This document shows, piece by piece, positions 22,500 to 34,100 of a DNA stretch of 64,000 bases. The stretch spans positions 1,795,926-1,859,925 of the forward strand of contig CACVBU010000732.1 of assembly GCA_902728285.1 (NCBI GenBank). The letters run 5' to 3'. The notes under the pieces are model-generated. The model worked only from the letters and a program-made list of their open reading frames with translations. It made no database searches and was not told the DNA's origin. A program made the translations under genes and the position numbers. The first letter of the stretch is position 1. Each line of letters starts with the position of its first letter. Source of the DNA: Clytia hemisphaerica (lineage: Eukaryota; Cnidaria; Hydrozoa; Leptothecata; Clytiidae).

Positions 22500-24080
22500 T
22501 TCATTGTTTTTTACAAATATGGCTACTTTGAGAGTAGCCCTTGGGGAGCCCTTTGGTAGCCGTCCCATTTTAGCTTGAAGTTACTTGGTAGCCCGTAGCC
22601 CATTCAAATATGGTAAAATATCTTTTTTAGAGTGACGTCATGTTAAAAATAGGAGAATGGAATAGAGTATCCAAGATCGAGACATGCGCACTTCATGAAA
22701 ATGTGGACTTTGTTAATTTTCATCGAATTCTTTCTAAGATGGGCTACATTGATTGTAGCCCGCTGGTAGCCAACTGGTAGCCCATCAATTTTAGCTTGAA
22801 GTTGTTTGGTAGCCCGTAGCCCGGTGAAATATGGTAAAATATCTTTCTTAGAGTGACGTCATGTTAAAAATAGGAGAATGGAATAGAGTATCTAAGATCG
22901 AGACATGCGCACTTCATGAAAATGTGGACTTTGTTAATTTTCATCGAATTCTTTCTAAGATGGGCTACATTGATTGTAGCCCGCTGGTAGCCAACTGGTA
23001 GCCCATCAATTTTAGCTTGAAGTTGTTTGGTAGCCCGTAGCCCGGTGAAATATGGTAAAATATCTTTCTTAGAGTGACGTCATGTTAAAAATAGGAGAAT
23101 GGAATAGAGTATCTAATGAAGTTGTTTGGTAGCCCGTAGCCCGGTGAAATATGGTAAAATATCTTTCTTAGAGTGACGTCATGTTAAAAATAGGAGAATG
23201 GAATAGAGTATCTAAGATCGAGACATGCGCACTTCATGAAAATGTGGACTTTGTTAATTTTCATCGAATTTTTTCTAAGATGGGCTACATTGATTGTAGC
23301 CCGCTGGTAGCCAACTGGTAGCCCATCAATTTTAGCTTGAAGTTGTTTGGTAGCCCGTAGCCCGGTGAAATATGGTAAAATATCTTTCTTAGAGTGACGT
23401 CATGTTAAAAATAGGAGAATGGAATAGAGTATCTAAGATCGAGACATGCGCACTTCATGAAAATGTGGACTTTGTTAATTTTCATCGAATTCTTTCTAAG
23501 ATGGGCTACATTGATTGTAGCCCGCTGGTAGCCAACTGGTAGCCCATCAATTTTAGCTTGAAGTTGTTTGGTAGCCCGTAGCCCGGTGAAATATGGTAAA
23601 ATATCTTTCTTAGAGTGACGTCATGTTAAAAATAGGAGAATGGAATAGAGTATCTAAGATCGAGACATGCGCACTTCATGAAAATGTGGACTTTGTTAAT
23701 TTTCATCGAATTCTTTCTAAGATGGGCTACATTGATTGTAGCCCGCTGGTAGCCAACTGGTAGCCCATCAATTTTAGCTTGAAGTTGTTTGGTAGCCCGT
23801 AGCCCGGTGAAATATGGTAAAATATCTTTCTTAGAGTGACGTCATGTTAAAAATAGGAGAATGGAATAGAGTATCTAAGATCGAGACATGCGCACTTCAT
23901 GAAAATGTGGACTTTATTAATTTTCATCGAATTCTTTCTAAGATGGGCTACATTGATTGTAGCCCGCTGGTAGCCAACTGGTAGCCCATCAATTTTAGCT
24001 TGAAGTTGTTTGGTAGCCCGTAGCCCGGTGAAAAATGGTAAAATATCTTTTTAGAGTGACGTCACATTGAAAATAGGAGA
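22500..24080 (+). repeat. 221-bp satellite, forward block, about 7 units
   Basis: TAGCTTGAAG recurs at 22571, 22792, 23013, 23333, 23554, 23775 and 23996. Spacing is 221 bp except where a truncated unit was added near 23115. Each unit has TGACGTCA, ACATGCGCACTT, several GGTAGCC words and the short palindrome GGGCTACA-TTGAT-TGTAGCCC. Inner units are nearly identical; the first is more diverged. Confidence 0.95.
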
Positions 24081-24099
24081 ATGGAAACGAGTATCTAAG

Positions 24100-26560
24100 A
24101 ATTATGATTGTCAAAGTAGCTCATTTAAGAATTTTCTACTAAAAAACGACAGTCCAAATTGCAATTAAATGCGCATGTCTCATTCTCTATTATTCGTTCC
24201 CATTCTCCTATTATTGATATGACGTCATTGGGAAATCATAATTTAGGCATATTTGAACGGGCTACAGGCTACCAAGCAATCTTAAGCTAAAAATGGTTGG
24301 CTACCAGCTGGCTACGAGTGGGCTACTGTCAAAGTAGCCCATTTAAGAATTTTCTACTAAAAAAACGACAAAGTCCAAATTTCAATTAAGTGCGCATGTC
24401 TCGTTCTCTATCATTCGTTCCCATTCTTACAATATTGATATGACGTCACTGGGAAATCATAATTTAGGCATATTTGAACGGGCTACAGGCTACCAAGCAA
24501 TCTTAAGCTAAAAATGGTTGGCTACCAGCTGGCTACGAGTGGGCTACTGTCAAAGTAGCCCATTTAAGAATTTTCTACTTAAAAACGACAAAGTCCAAAT
24601 TTCAATTAAGTGCGCATGTCTCGTTCTCTATCATTCGTTCCCATTCTTCAATATTGATATGACGTCACTGGGAAATCATAATTTAGGCATATTTGAACGG
24701 GCTACAGGCTACCAAGCAATCTTAAGCTAAAAATGGTTGGCTACCAGCTGGCTACGAGTGGGCTACTGTCAAAGTAGCCCATTTAAGAATTTTCTACTAA
24801 AAAAACGACAAAGTCCAAATTTCAATTAAGTGCGCATGTCTCGTTCTCTATTATTCGTTCCCATTCTCCTATTATTGATATGACGTCACTGGGAAATCAT
24901 AATTTAGGCATATTTAAACGGGCTACAGGCTACCAAGCAATCTTAAGCTAAAAATGGTTGGCTACCAGCTGGCTACGAGTGGGCTACTGTCAAAGTAGCC
25001 CATTTAAGAATTTTCTACTTAAAAACGACAAAGTCCAAATTTCAATTAAGTGCGCATGTCTCGTTCTCTATCATTCGTTCCCATTCTTACAATATTGATA
25101 TGACGTCACTGGGAAATCATAATTTAGGCATATTTGAACGGGCTACAGGCTACCAAGCAATCTTAAGCTAAAAATGGTTGGCTACCAGCTGGCTACGAGT
25201 GGGCTACTGTCAAAGTAGCCCATTTAAGAATTTTCTACTAAAAAAACGACAAAGTCCAAATTTCAATTAAGTGCGCATGTCTCGTTCTCTATTATTCGTT
25301 CCCATTCTCCTATTATTGATATGACGTCACTGGGAAATCATAATTTAGGCATATTTAAACGGGCTACAGGCTACCAAGCAATCTTAAGCTAAAAATGGTT
25401 GGCTACCAGCTGGCTACGAGTGGGCTACTGTCAAAGTAGCCCATTTAAGAATTTTCTACTTAAAAACGACAAAGTCCAAATTTCAATTAAGTGCGCATGT
25501 CTCGTTCTCTATCATTCGTTCCCATTCTTACAATATTGATATGACGTCACTGGGAAATCATAATTTAGGCATATTTGAACGGGCTACAGGCTACCAAGCA
25601 ATCTTAAGCTAAAAATGGTTGGCTACCAGCTGGCTACGAGTGGGCTACTGTCAAAGTAGCCCATTTAAGAATTTTCTACTAAAAAAACGACAAAGTCCAA
25701 ATTTCAATTAAGTGCGCATGTCTCGTTCTCTATTATTCGTTCCCATTCTCCTATTATTGATATGACGTCACTGGGAAATCATAATTTAGGCATATTTAAA
25801 CGGGCTACAGGCTACCAAGCAATCTTAAGCTAAAAATGGTTGGCTACCAGCTGGCTACGAGTGGGCTACTGTCAAAGTAGCCCATTTAAGAATTTTCTAC
25901 TTAAAAACGACAAAGTCCAAATTTCAATTAAGTGCGCATGTCTCGTTCTCTATCATTCGTTCCCATTCTTACAATATTGATATGACGTCACTGGGAAATC
26001 ATAATTTAGGCATATTTGAACGGGCTACAGGCTACCAAGCAATCTTAAGCTAAAAATGGTTGGCTACCAGCTGGCTACGAGTGGGCTACTGTCAAAGTAG
26101 CCCATTTAAGAGTTTTCTACTAAAAAACGACAAAGTCCAAATTTCAATTAAGTGCGCATGTCTCGTTTTCTATCATTCGCTCCCATTCTTATAATATTAA
26201 TATGACGTTATTGGGGAATCATAATTTTGGCATATTTGAATGGGCTACAGGCTACCAAGCAATTTTAAGCTAAAAATGATGGGCTACCAGCTGGCTACGA
26301 GTGGGCTACTGTCAAAGTAGCCCATTTAAGAGTTTTCTACTAAAAAACGACAAAGTCCAAATTTCAATTAAGTGCGCATGTCTCGTTTTCTATCATTCGT
26401 TCCCATTCTTATAATATTAATATGACGTTATTGGGGAATCATAATTTTGGCATATTTGAATGGGCTACAGGCTACCAAGCAATTTTAAGCTAAAAATGAT
26501 GGGCTACCGGTAGGCTACCAGCGGGCTACAATCAAAGTAGCCCATTTATGAATCATGAGT
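24100..26560 (-). repeat. 221-bp satellite, inverted block, about 11 units
   Basis: GGGCTACAGGCTACC recurs every 219-221 bp (24259, 24480, 24699, 24920, 25140, 25361, 25581, 25802, 26022, 26242, 26462). Reverse-complemented, the unit aligns with the forward block in motif order: GGTAGCC cluster, TGACGTCA, ACATGCGCACTT, short palindrome. Two variants alternate (TCCTATTATTG with TTAAACGG, CTTACAATATTG with TTGAACGG), giving a 441-bp dimer repeated about three times. The last two units are diverged and have TGACGTTA. Confidence 0.95.
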
Positions 26561-26734
26561 AAAGCTCTAAAGAGTTAGATTTTGATATTATCTCAGACAT
26601 ATATTTTTTCGAAAGAAAATTGATAAGACAAAAAAACTTTAAATTAGGCTTCCTGTTTTTAAATGATCAAGAGATACATGATAACAATGAAGGTGAGAGA
26701 GAATGCACCTGAAAAAGGTTACTACAATAAATAA

Positions 26735-27097
26735 TCAAGAATTACTGTCAGTGTCAGATAAACAAATAATGCCTGTCAGTTCTGCGTTTGGTTTAAACAA
26801 CTCAACCATAGACGCCATCTTTGCTGGAAGCACTTCTTCTACAACTTCCTCATCAGCCTCTGTATCAGTCTCTTTTATTATGAAAACTTCTGAATTATAC
26901 TGGTCGAATCTCGAATGTCTTGAAAACAGCTTTGAAGATCCATCTTTTGAAAGTTCCAACGGCTTGTATTTATGATGACCTCCTTCTTTTGGTGATGTTT
27001 TGCATTTTTTATTATGGCTTGCTTTCTCTGTCAGAAAAAGTTTTCTTCCTTGGCGCTTTTGAAATATTCTACTTGCTTCGACATTCTTGAGAGACAT
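26735..27097 (-). CDS. Small ORF with two SUMO-interaction-like motifs (120 aa)
   Basis: The ATG at 27097 (MSLKNVEASRIFQK) opens 120 codons ending at 26735. The N-terminal half is basic (KRQGRK, NKKCKTSPK). The C-terminal half contains VFIIKETDTEADEE and ends ELTGIICLSDTDSNS. Both pair a short hydrophobic core with acidic and Ser/Thr residues, like SUMO-interaction motifs. It could be the last exon of a longer gene, since a frame continues a few codons upstream. It borders the right end of the satellite. Family unknown. Confidence 0.5.
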   Translation of the reverse strand: MSLKNVEASRIFQKRQGRKLFLTEKASHNKKCKTSPKEGGHHKYKPLELSKDGSSKLFSRHSRFDQYNSEVFIIKETDTEADEEVVEEVLPAKMASMVELFKPNAELTGIICLSDTDSNS

Positions 27098-27150
27098 TGC
27101 GCTCGCGAACAACTTCACTCAACGCGAAGTGAACACTCCTCGTTCATATG

Positions 27151-27488
27151 CCTTAAGGGTATTAATTTTCGCGGGGATTATATTTCACGAATTTCGCGAG
27201 ATTTTCCGAAATTCGCGAAATATAATCCCCGCGAAAATTTTAAAAACCTGTGGATTCGCGAAATTCGCAAAATATAATCCTCGCGAAAAATTTAAAATCA
27301 TGATTTTTGCCTGAACCCCTAGGAAAATGAAAGAAATTCGGTTAAAAAGGGGCTGATTCGCGAAATTTAATCCTCGCGAAAATTTAGAATTCCCGTCTTC
27401 GCGAAAATAAGTCCCGCGAAAATTAAATTATTTCGCGAAAAAATTGTCTCGCGAAAATAAGTTACCGCGAAATTTAGTACCCTTAAGG
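27151..27488. mobile_element. Hairpin MITE of the TTCGCGAAA family
   Basis: Begins CCTTAAGGGTATTAATTTTC and ends with TTTAGTACCCTTAAGG. The inside is full of TTCGCGAAAT and ATTTTCGCG in both orientations. Noncoding. Confidence 0.65.
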
Positions 27489-28960
27489 TATATAGAAGTA
27501 TAAAACCTTCAACTACTCAAAATGGAAACAATAAAGACAAAAACCTACAAAACAAAAAGACAATACAAATACAACAAAAATCTAGAATGAACATTCACAG
27601 AAAATCAATCAGGTTGGAATTGAAAAGGAAAATATGATGACATAGAAATCCATCAATGCAAAACTAGTGTAAAGTGACTACAAGGAAGAAAGCGACTCAA
27701 TATATGTTAAGATGGAAAGAAGTAACTCAATATGAGTCCAAAAAAATTTCAAGAAAACACATAATCTGTTCCTCAGTTTTCGACCTACACAGGATTTCGG
27801 ACTTTTACGAAAATGGGTTGTGTAGGTAGGCAAAGCAGTGTTAATTAGATACCACCACAGATAAAAAGATGTAAAAAGATGTGTTTAGTGAAAGTATGAA
27901 ACGCGAATATAAAATAAACTACAACTTAAAATCCACGGAACAAGCCGAAGAAACTAAAATAACAATGAGAAAAGAAGTATACTTTCTACTACACCTTTAA
28001 CACGTTTCTGCCACAACGTTGTAGAAAGCATACTATAAGGGAAGGAACTGGGATTGGATCGCCACTATCCAACCCTGTGGCTCTCACACACATTTTACAT
28101 TAAGAGACGCAACTTCACCCCTTCGATTCTTTTTATTTCACAGGAAAAAATAATCAAATACCAAGGTTCGGGAAATATATGAATACATATGTGGAAAATG
28201 CTATATTTACCTAACTGATCACTAACTAGGGATCGTGCGAACTGTCCCTAGGTTGGGATTCAGGATATCACTAACAAATTACCCAGATGTAGATTAATGG
28301 TAAACATGATCTGGATGTTTGTTTTAACTAACTGGTGAAATTGAAATTTCACCATCAAGAAAATGCTATTCCCGAATTTTCAGAATACAGATCAGTTTGT
28401 GTCTCTGCTGAAAACATAATTCACGAATTAAATCCTGATTTATAGAAAGCGGTTAAATAATTAAATGTATTCGATCATTCTGTGAGCATTAGTTCGATAG
28501 CTCTCATTCGTTCTGACATGTACTTGCGCTACTTTGAGAATCCCGGCACTTTTGTCACAACAGTGGAGCTGCACTAGAGAGCCAACTTAATGACCTCAAA
28601 CCCGTCTCACTGATCCACTTTTTGAGCCCTTGCGACGCAAGTCCATTGCGAACGAATGAGGCCGCCCTGGCGGGACGCCTCACCTTTAACGTTGTGTTAC
28701 ACACTGATCGAATACCCCCTTATAATGGTTTGCTTTACATACGACTCGAACAATTTTGAGTGAAAAAATCACTTGTGGATTTTTCTCACGCATGCGTAAT
28801 ACAAGTTAGGTAAATCAATTTTCCCTAACCTGAAAATAATTTTCCCGAACTTAGGCTCTAATTTGTGATAGTTTAAAGTTTTTGATTGAATTGTCTTATT
28901 TGAAGGTTTGAAAAATAAGCTCTGATTAATTGTTTAAAGGATACACTCAAATTAAAGAGA
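27489..28960. other. Unexplained noncoding interval
   Basis: No open frame of note. At 27493 AGAAGTATAAAACCTTCAAC begins a 35-bp sequence that recurs at the junctions of the minisatellite at 38.4, 39.4 and 40.9 kb. The part at about 28000-28720 is less AT-rich, with CGCCACTATCCAACCC and GAGGCCGCCCTGGCGGG, and reads like the untranslated end of a mobile element. I cannot assign it. Confidence 0.35.
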
Positions 28961-29270
28961 CTGCAGATTGCATTTGTTGGGCTTTTGAGTGGTTTTTGGT
29001 GTTTATAATTATGTGATTGCTGTTTTGTTTTTCTGCTTGGCTTTTTAAATTTTTATGTCTATTGGTTTGTTGGTTCTTTTTCGCATAAAATTCTCAAACG
29101 TATAATTATAAAAATATTGGTCCCTTTTTTATGTTTCATCTTTGTTTATTTAGTATTTTCAACACTTTCTCTCCTTGAGGTCAGATCTCTGATCTTCACC
29201 ATATATATTTTTATAATTGGGGTAACGCGGTAACTTGTTGGTTTTTGCCTAAAAAACCTTACGGTTTGGG
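28961..29270 (-). repeat. Dispersed repeat, minus-strand copy
   Basis: Shares TCAGATCTCTGATCTTCACC and TTGGTTTGTTGGTTCTTTTT with the reverse complement of 56090-56340, and the first of these with 52440-52570. Three copies in the window, in two orientations. It is probably the 3' part of a retroelement or a long nonautonomous element. Confidence 0.6.
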
Positions 29271-29499
29271 TTAACTCATGAGGTAACGCGTGGGTAACGC
29301 GTGGTAACACAAGCCAGTTTTGTTTATATTTTACATATAGGCCAGTATAGGCAGTTTTTTAAACCCCTCAACCAAAAAGAAGGGTCTGCAACAAAAACAA
29401 GTCATTGGGAAATTAATGTGCTTGAATTTGAACAAAGCTGGTGGCAGCATCATAAAAGTTTTTGTTGGACCTACCTCCGGGTGCCCCGGTGGAGGTTCT

Positions 29500-30640
29500 A
29501 TAAATTAACCCATGTCCGTTCGTCTGTTCGTCCGTCCGTCCGTCCGTCCGTTACCAGCTTTTCTCAGGATTGGCTCATTAGTTTTTTTTGATTTTTTGCA
29601 CAATGATGCAAAATGGCAATACCCAGAACGTGACGGAGCCCGATTTTTGAGAAAAAATTTATTTGGGCAAATTTGGGCCAAAAACTACCTAAAAATAGGG
29701 TTTTTTGGACTTTGTGCAAAATCCTGTCATTACTTTTTTCTGATTTTTTGTACAAAGATGGAGAGCAAGATTCTCTAAAGAATGGCTGAAGTGGTTTTTC
29801 CCGGAAAATTCTTATTCGCCTTAAAAAAAACGGATTTTTCGTATTTTGGGGGAAATTCCCTTTAACCAAATAAGAAAATATAGCTTTTAACAATGTTGAC
29901 TCATTATTTTTTTTGATTTTTTTTGCACGATGATGCAAAATGGCAATGCCTAAAATGTGTCGGAGCCTGATTTCGAAAAAAAATATATTTGGGGCAAATT
30001 TGGGCCAAAAACTGCCTAAAAATAGGGTTTTTGGACTTTGTGCAAAATCCTGTCATTACTTTTTTTGATTTTTTGTACAAAGATGGAGGGCAAGATTCTC
30101 TAAAGAATGGCTGAAGTGGTTTTTTCCCGGAAATTCTTATTCGCCTTAAAAAACGGATTTTCGTATTTCGGGGGAAATTCCCTTTAACCAAATAAGAAAA
30201 TATAGCTTTTAACAATGTTGACTCATTATTTTTTTTTTGATTTTTTGCACAATGATGCAAGATGGCAATGCCTAAAATGTGTCGGAGCCTGATTTTCGAA
30301 AAAAAATATATTTGGGCAAATTTGGGCCAAAAACTGCCTAAAAATAGGGTTTTTTGGACTTTGTGCAAAATCCTGTCATTACTTTTTTCTGATTTTTTGT
30401 ACAAAGATGGAGGGCAAGATTCTCTAAAGAATGACTGAAGTGGTTTTTCCAGGGAAATTCTTATTCGCCTTAAAAGACGGATTTTCGTATTTTGGGGAAA
30501 TTCCCTTAAACCAAATAAGAAAATATAGCTTTTCTCAATGTTGACTCATAATTTTTTTCTGATTTTTTGCACAATGATGCAAAATGGCAATGCCCAAAAT
30601 GTGACGGAGCCAGATTTTTAAGGAAAATTATTTTGGGCAA
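29500..30640. repeat. 325-bp tandem repeat, about 3.5 units, preceded by (TCCG)n
   Basis: GTCCGTCCGTCCGTCCG at 29528-29552 precedes units sharing GACTTTGTGCAAAATCCTGT and AATGTTGACTCATTATTTTT at about 325-bp spacing. Apparent proteins in several frames come from the repeated sequence and are not treated as genes. Confidence 0.8.
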
Positions 30641-31133
30641 ATTTGGGCCAAAAACAGCTTAAAAGGTTTTTTGGGCCTGAATGGTTTAAGCGATTTGCGT
30701 ATTTGGGGAAATTCCTTTTTACCATTTTACATTATTCAACACACAAGCTTTATTTTTCCATTCTGAATTTTTGTACAATATTGTCACTTTTTTCTTATTT
30801 TCATCTGATGTTAATCATTAGGTAGGTCCATTCAGCATGTTGCTTGTTTACATTTTAAAACAGAAAAGTCAGTCCCCCCATGTCAGATTGGAGGAATAAA
30901 CTTGTTTGAGTCAAACAAACCTTCATCATAGTTCAGTATTTTGTACTATAGCCGCCAGTTTTTATGATGCTGCTGTCAACACGCTTGTCCATGCTGTTGA
31001 TTATTTTATCGATGTTGTTTGATGGTAAATCTAGAAGGGGTTGCTTGACTCTCGCAGAAAATTCTATAAAGTTTCACGTTCAATTTGTCGATCCAGGGCT
31101 TGTCGCAGGCTCTTCATAATGGTGATCTTGCAG

Positions 31134-34100
31134 GAATCGTGTTTTGTGCATTAAATGCCCACAAATTTCGGAGGAATATAATCTGGAGAATTCGAAGAAA
31201 TTAAAGGAATCAGTGATTCCCTTGGTCAATGATAATTTGGTGAGTCTTCTGGTTTCTATGTTAGTTACTTCTATATGGGATATCATACCTTGATAATGGA
31301 TTTAAAGTTTTTGCAGTTTTTATTGTTTTATTTATAACATTAGACTATTATTCTATAACATGAAAAAGATTTGTAAAATTCTTGCAGAAGTTTGTACCCT
31401 AGAGGAGCAGAGGGGGGAGTACTTTTCCTAATCAACAACTGAATTAATTTTTGCTTTATGAACACGTGCATTGCCAATTTTTGTAAAAGATAACAAAAAG
31501 TTTTATACTCATCTTTTTAGGGTTTCATCTTGGCTTGGGGGATACATTTCGAAGATTTATGGGATATAGCAAAAACTTGTACGGATGACATCTTGAAAAG
31601 TGGGATCATTTTGAAATTGTTGCCTGGCACACAACCAAGGTTACAGCGATGCTATGGAAATACTATTGTAACTTTATTTATGGTAAGAAAATCTTTATTT
31701 TTACGATACGTTGGAATCATCCATTAACACAAAATTCACAGAAAATAATTTTCTTGGGTACAAAAAATGTTTAAAGGTTATTAATTTTGGCAAGAACTAA
31801 TTTTGGCGAGTCACCAATTTTTAATTTTGATGAATGAAAGACTAAAAGTTTTCTATTCAGGCAATTTCAATAAAAAAATTGATTTTGGCTAAGGCCATAA
31901 ATATTAATTTTGGCGAGAACTAATTTTGGAGAATTTAGGCAAAATTTGCCAAAAATTAGTTCTCACCAAAATTATCTCCCTTAACAGCCCTTAAGGTAGA
32001 TAGGTTTGGAAGCATCGTAAAAGAAACTAAATCAAAAAAGACACACACGATCAAATTAAAAATATCAATCCGTCAAAATGTAAGGGTGAAAACTGACAAC
32101 TGGCGAAATAGAACACTGAAAAATTAAAATGCAATAAAGTAGTCAGTCTTTTCTTACTGTTTTATCTTACCTGTCAAAATCAAAAAAATAATTTTTCCGA
32201 CACCACATTCCATAACTCCAAAAAAAAAAAATTCAAAATGATCCTCATTATATGAGAAAAAAAGGGAAGAAAATTCATTGTAATATCTCTTTCCTTTCTG
32301 AAGATAATCAGACTTTGTTTACATGTGGTTGAAAATCTTCGTTTTTAATTGAAAGAGTTAAGTTGTATTTCGAAAATTTTATTTCACAGACTTTTTTAGT
32401 ATCAATTTTTGTCCCTATGTTAATTCCCCTCTGTATATTTTTTTGGGACCCAATAGTAATGTTTGCATATGCTGTTTACTTTTCTAGCTACATGCAACAA
32501 CAGATGTCAATGCAGATCTTGTTCAAATGGTTTTAGATCACCTACGACCAACATGTACAACTGGTTGTCCGTTCATGAGAAAGCTTGGTTCAAGTCTGAT
32601 AGCTCTCATCAAAAAGGACGAAGAGGTACATGAAAAGCTGTCTAAATCTGTTTCTTTTCATTTCTAATCAGTTGGTAATTTAAGAGCATTATATACTTCA
32701 GAGGATTTCAAAGTCTTGTATTCTTTGAGAAAGAATTTGAAAATGAAGAACACAGACTTTTTATACTACTTTATAAGGGAACAAATTGCAATTACATGAT
32801 AAAATAACACCCAAAAGAATTTTGTGTTTTGCAAAACTGATGGAATGATTTATCAATATTCTCCAATTTCCATTCTTATAGATATCAACGTGGCTTAACC
32901 CAATTGTCATATTTAGTGATTTTGATAAAGAAATCCCTGCAATAGGTATTCGATCTGCGGCACTTGGTAACCTAGAAAATGTTTCTTCCAAGGTATGATG
33001 TTGTCTTTTAAACTTTTATTATGATTTTCAAGTTTCAAATTCAACCTTTTAAAAACTGTCCACCAAGAAATATCTTATTTTGTATTTGACCCAAATGCTT
33101 CCTTACTAGGCAAGTAGTCCCAGCATTTTCCATTAACTGAGCACTGTAACTATAGTTTTAAGCATTTATTTCATCCAGAGGTTGCGCACGCTACGCTATA
33201 TTTTCCCCTTCCTAGCTTTTTTAATTTCTTGTAGATCCAACTCTTCTCGTTCGTTTCTCATACAGCAATCATCATTATTTTCTAGACCTGCATCGAACTT
33301 TTCAAATCGTTTGGGAAGAATGCATTCAATATCCCAATTGCATTTGCTTTGGACAAGAATGCACCAGTTATTATAAAAGACAAAGTCAAATTTAAAACAA
33401 AAGGTCATAAGGGTAAGTACTTTCTAAATTATCTTTTGAATATGTGTCAAGAATTTGGATTTTAAGCGCAGCTTTCTTTTGCAGAGGACAATAAAAGGAA
33501 ATGTACCCCATGTAGAGGCTTCTTGAAAACATGTTTGCGCACAAAATCTCCTTAAACGTAAAAAACCCTATTATCGTCAGCTACATATTATAGAAATAGG
33601 CTTTGGTACAGGCTAGCACGGTTCACACTAATGCAAATTTGAGTTAAGGAGTTCCGGTAAGCGTGAAATCAAGTCAATACTTAATACTTAAATTTGCAAG
33701 ATAAATTTACTTTTATTTTTTTCAGGTCATAAAATTCCATGGTCAAAGTTTCCTAAAGACATTCACGAGAAATTGCTTGTAGGTATGTAATAACAAAGTA
33801 GGAAAAGAGAACTCTTGATATAAATGATTATTTGCACCAGTGAAATCATTTTCTTAACTTTTTTAAATATTTTAACATACAAACGTTGAAAAGATAATCT
33901 CGAATTTTTAAAAGAAAAGGGGTTGATTGTATTGTGGCTTTTGTTTTAGCTCTTCAACTGGAAATAAGATTTTCCGGACGAAGTTTTTTGGGAAGTTGCC
34001 TTACAGTCAGATATTAAGAATGCTGAACTGACACAAATAGAAAAAAACGTTTTAAATGTTCAGTATACAACAATCTCAACTGCTGTCATAACAGGAGAAG

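Noticed and set aside
22500..26560. CRISPR-like array
   Set aside because: Units are 221-bp tandem copies without unique spacers, in a spliced eukaryotic genome, so this is a satellite.
29500..30404. Coding frames in the 325-bp tandem repeat
   Set aside because: Low-complexity Phe/Lys-rich translations repeat with the array and appear on both strands.
31080..31286. Minus-strand ORF over the first exon of the 31-43 kb gene
   Set aside because: It overlaps an exon with good splice borders on the plus strand and lacks its own signals.
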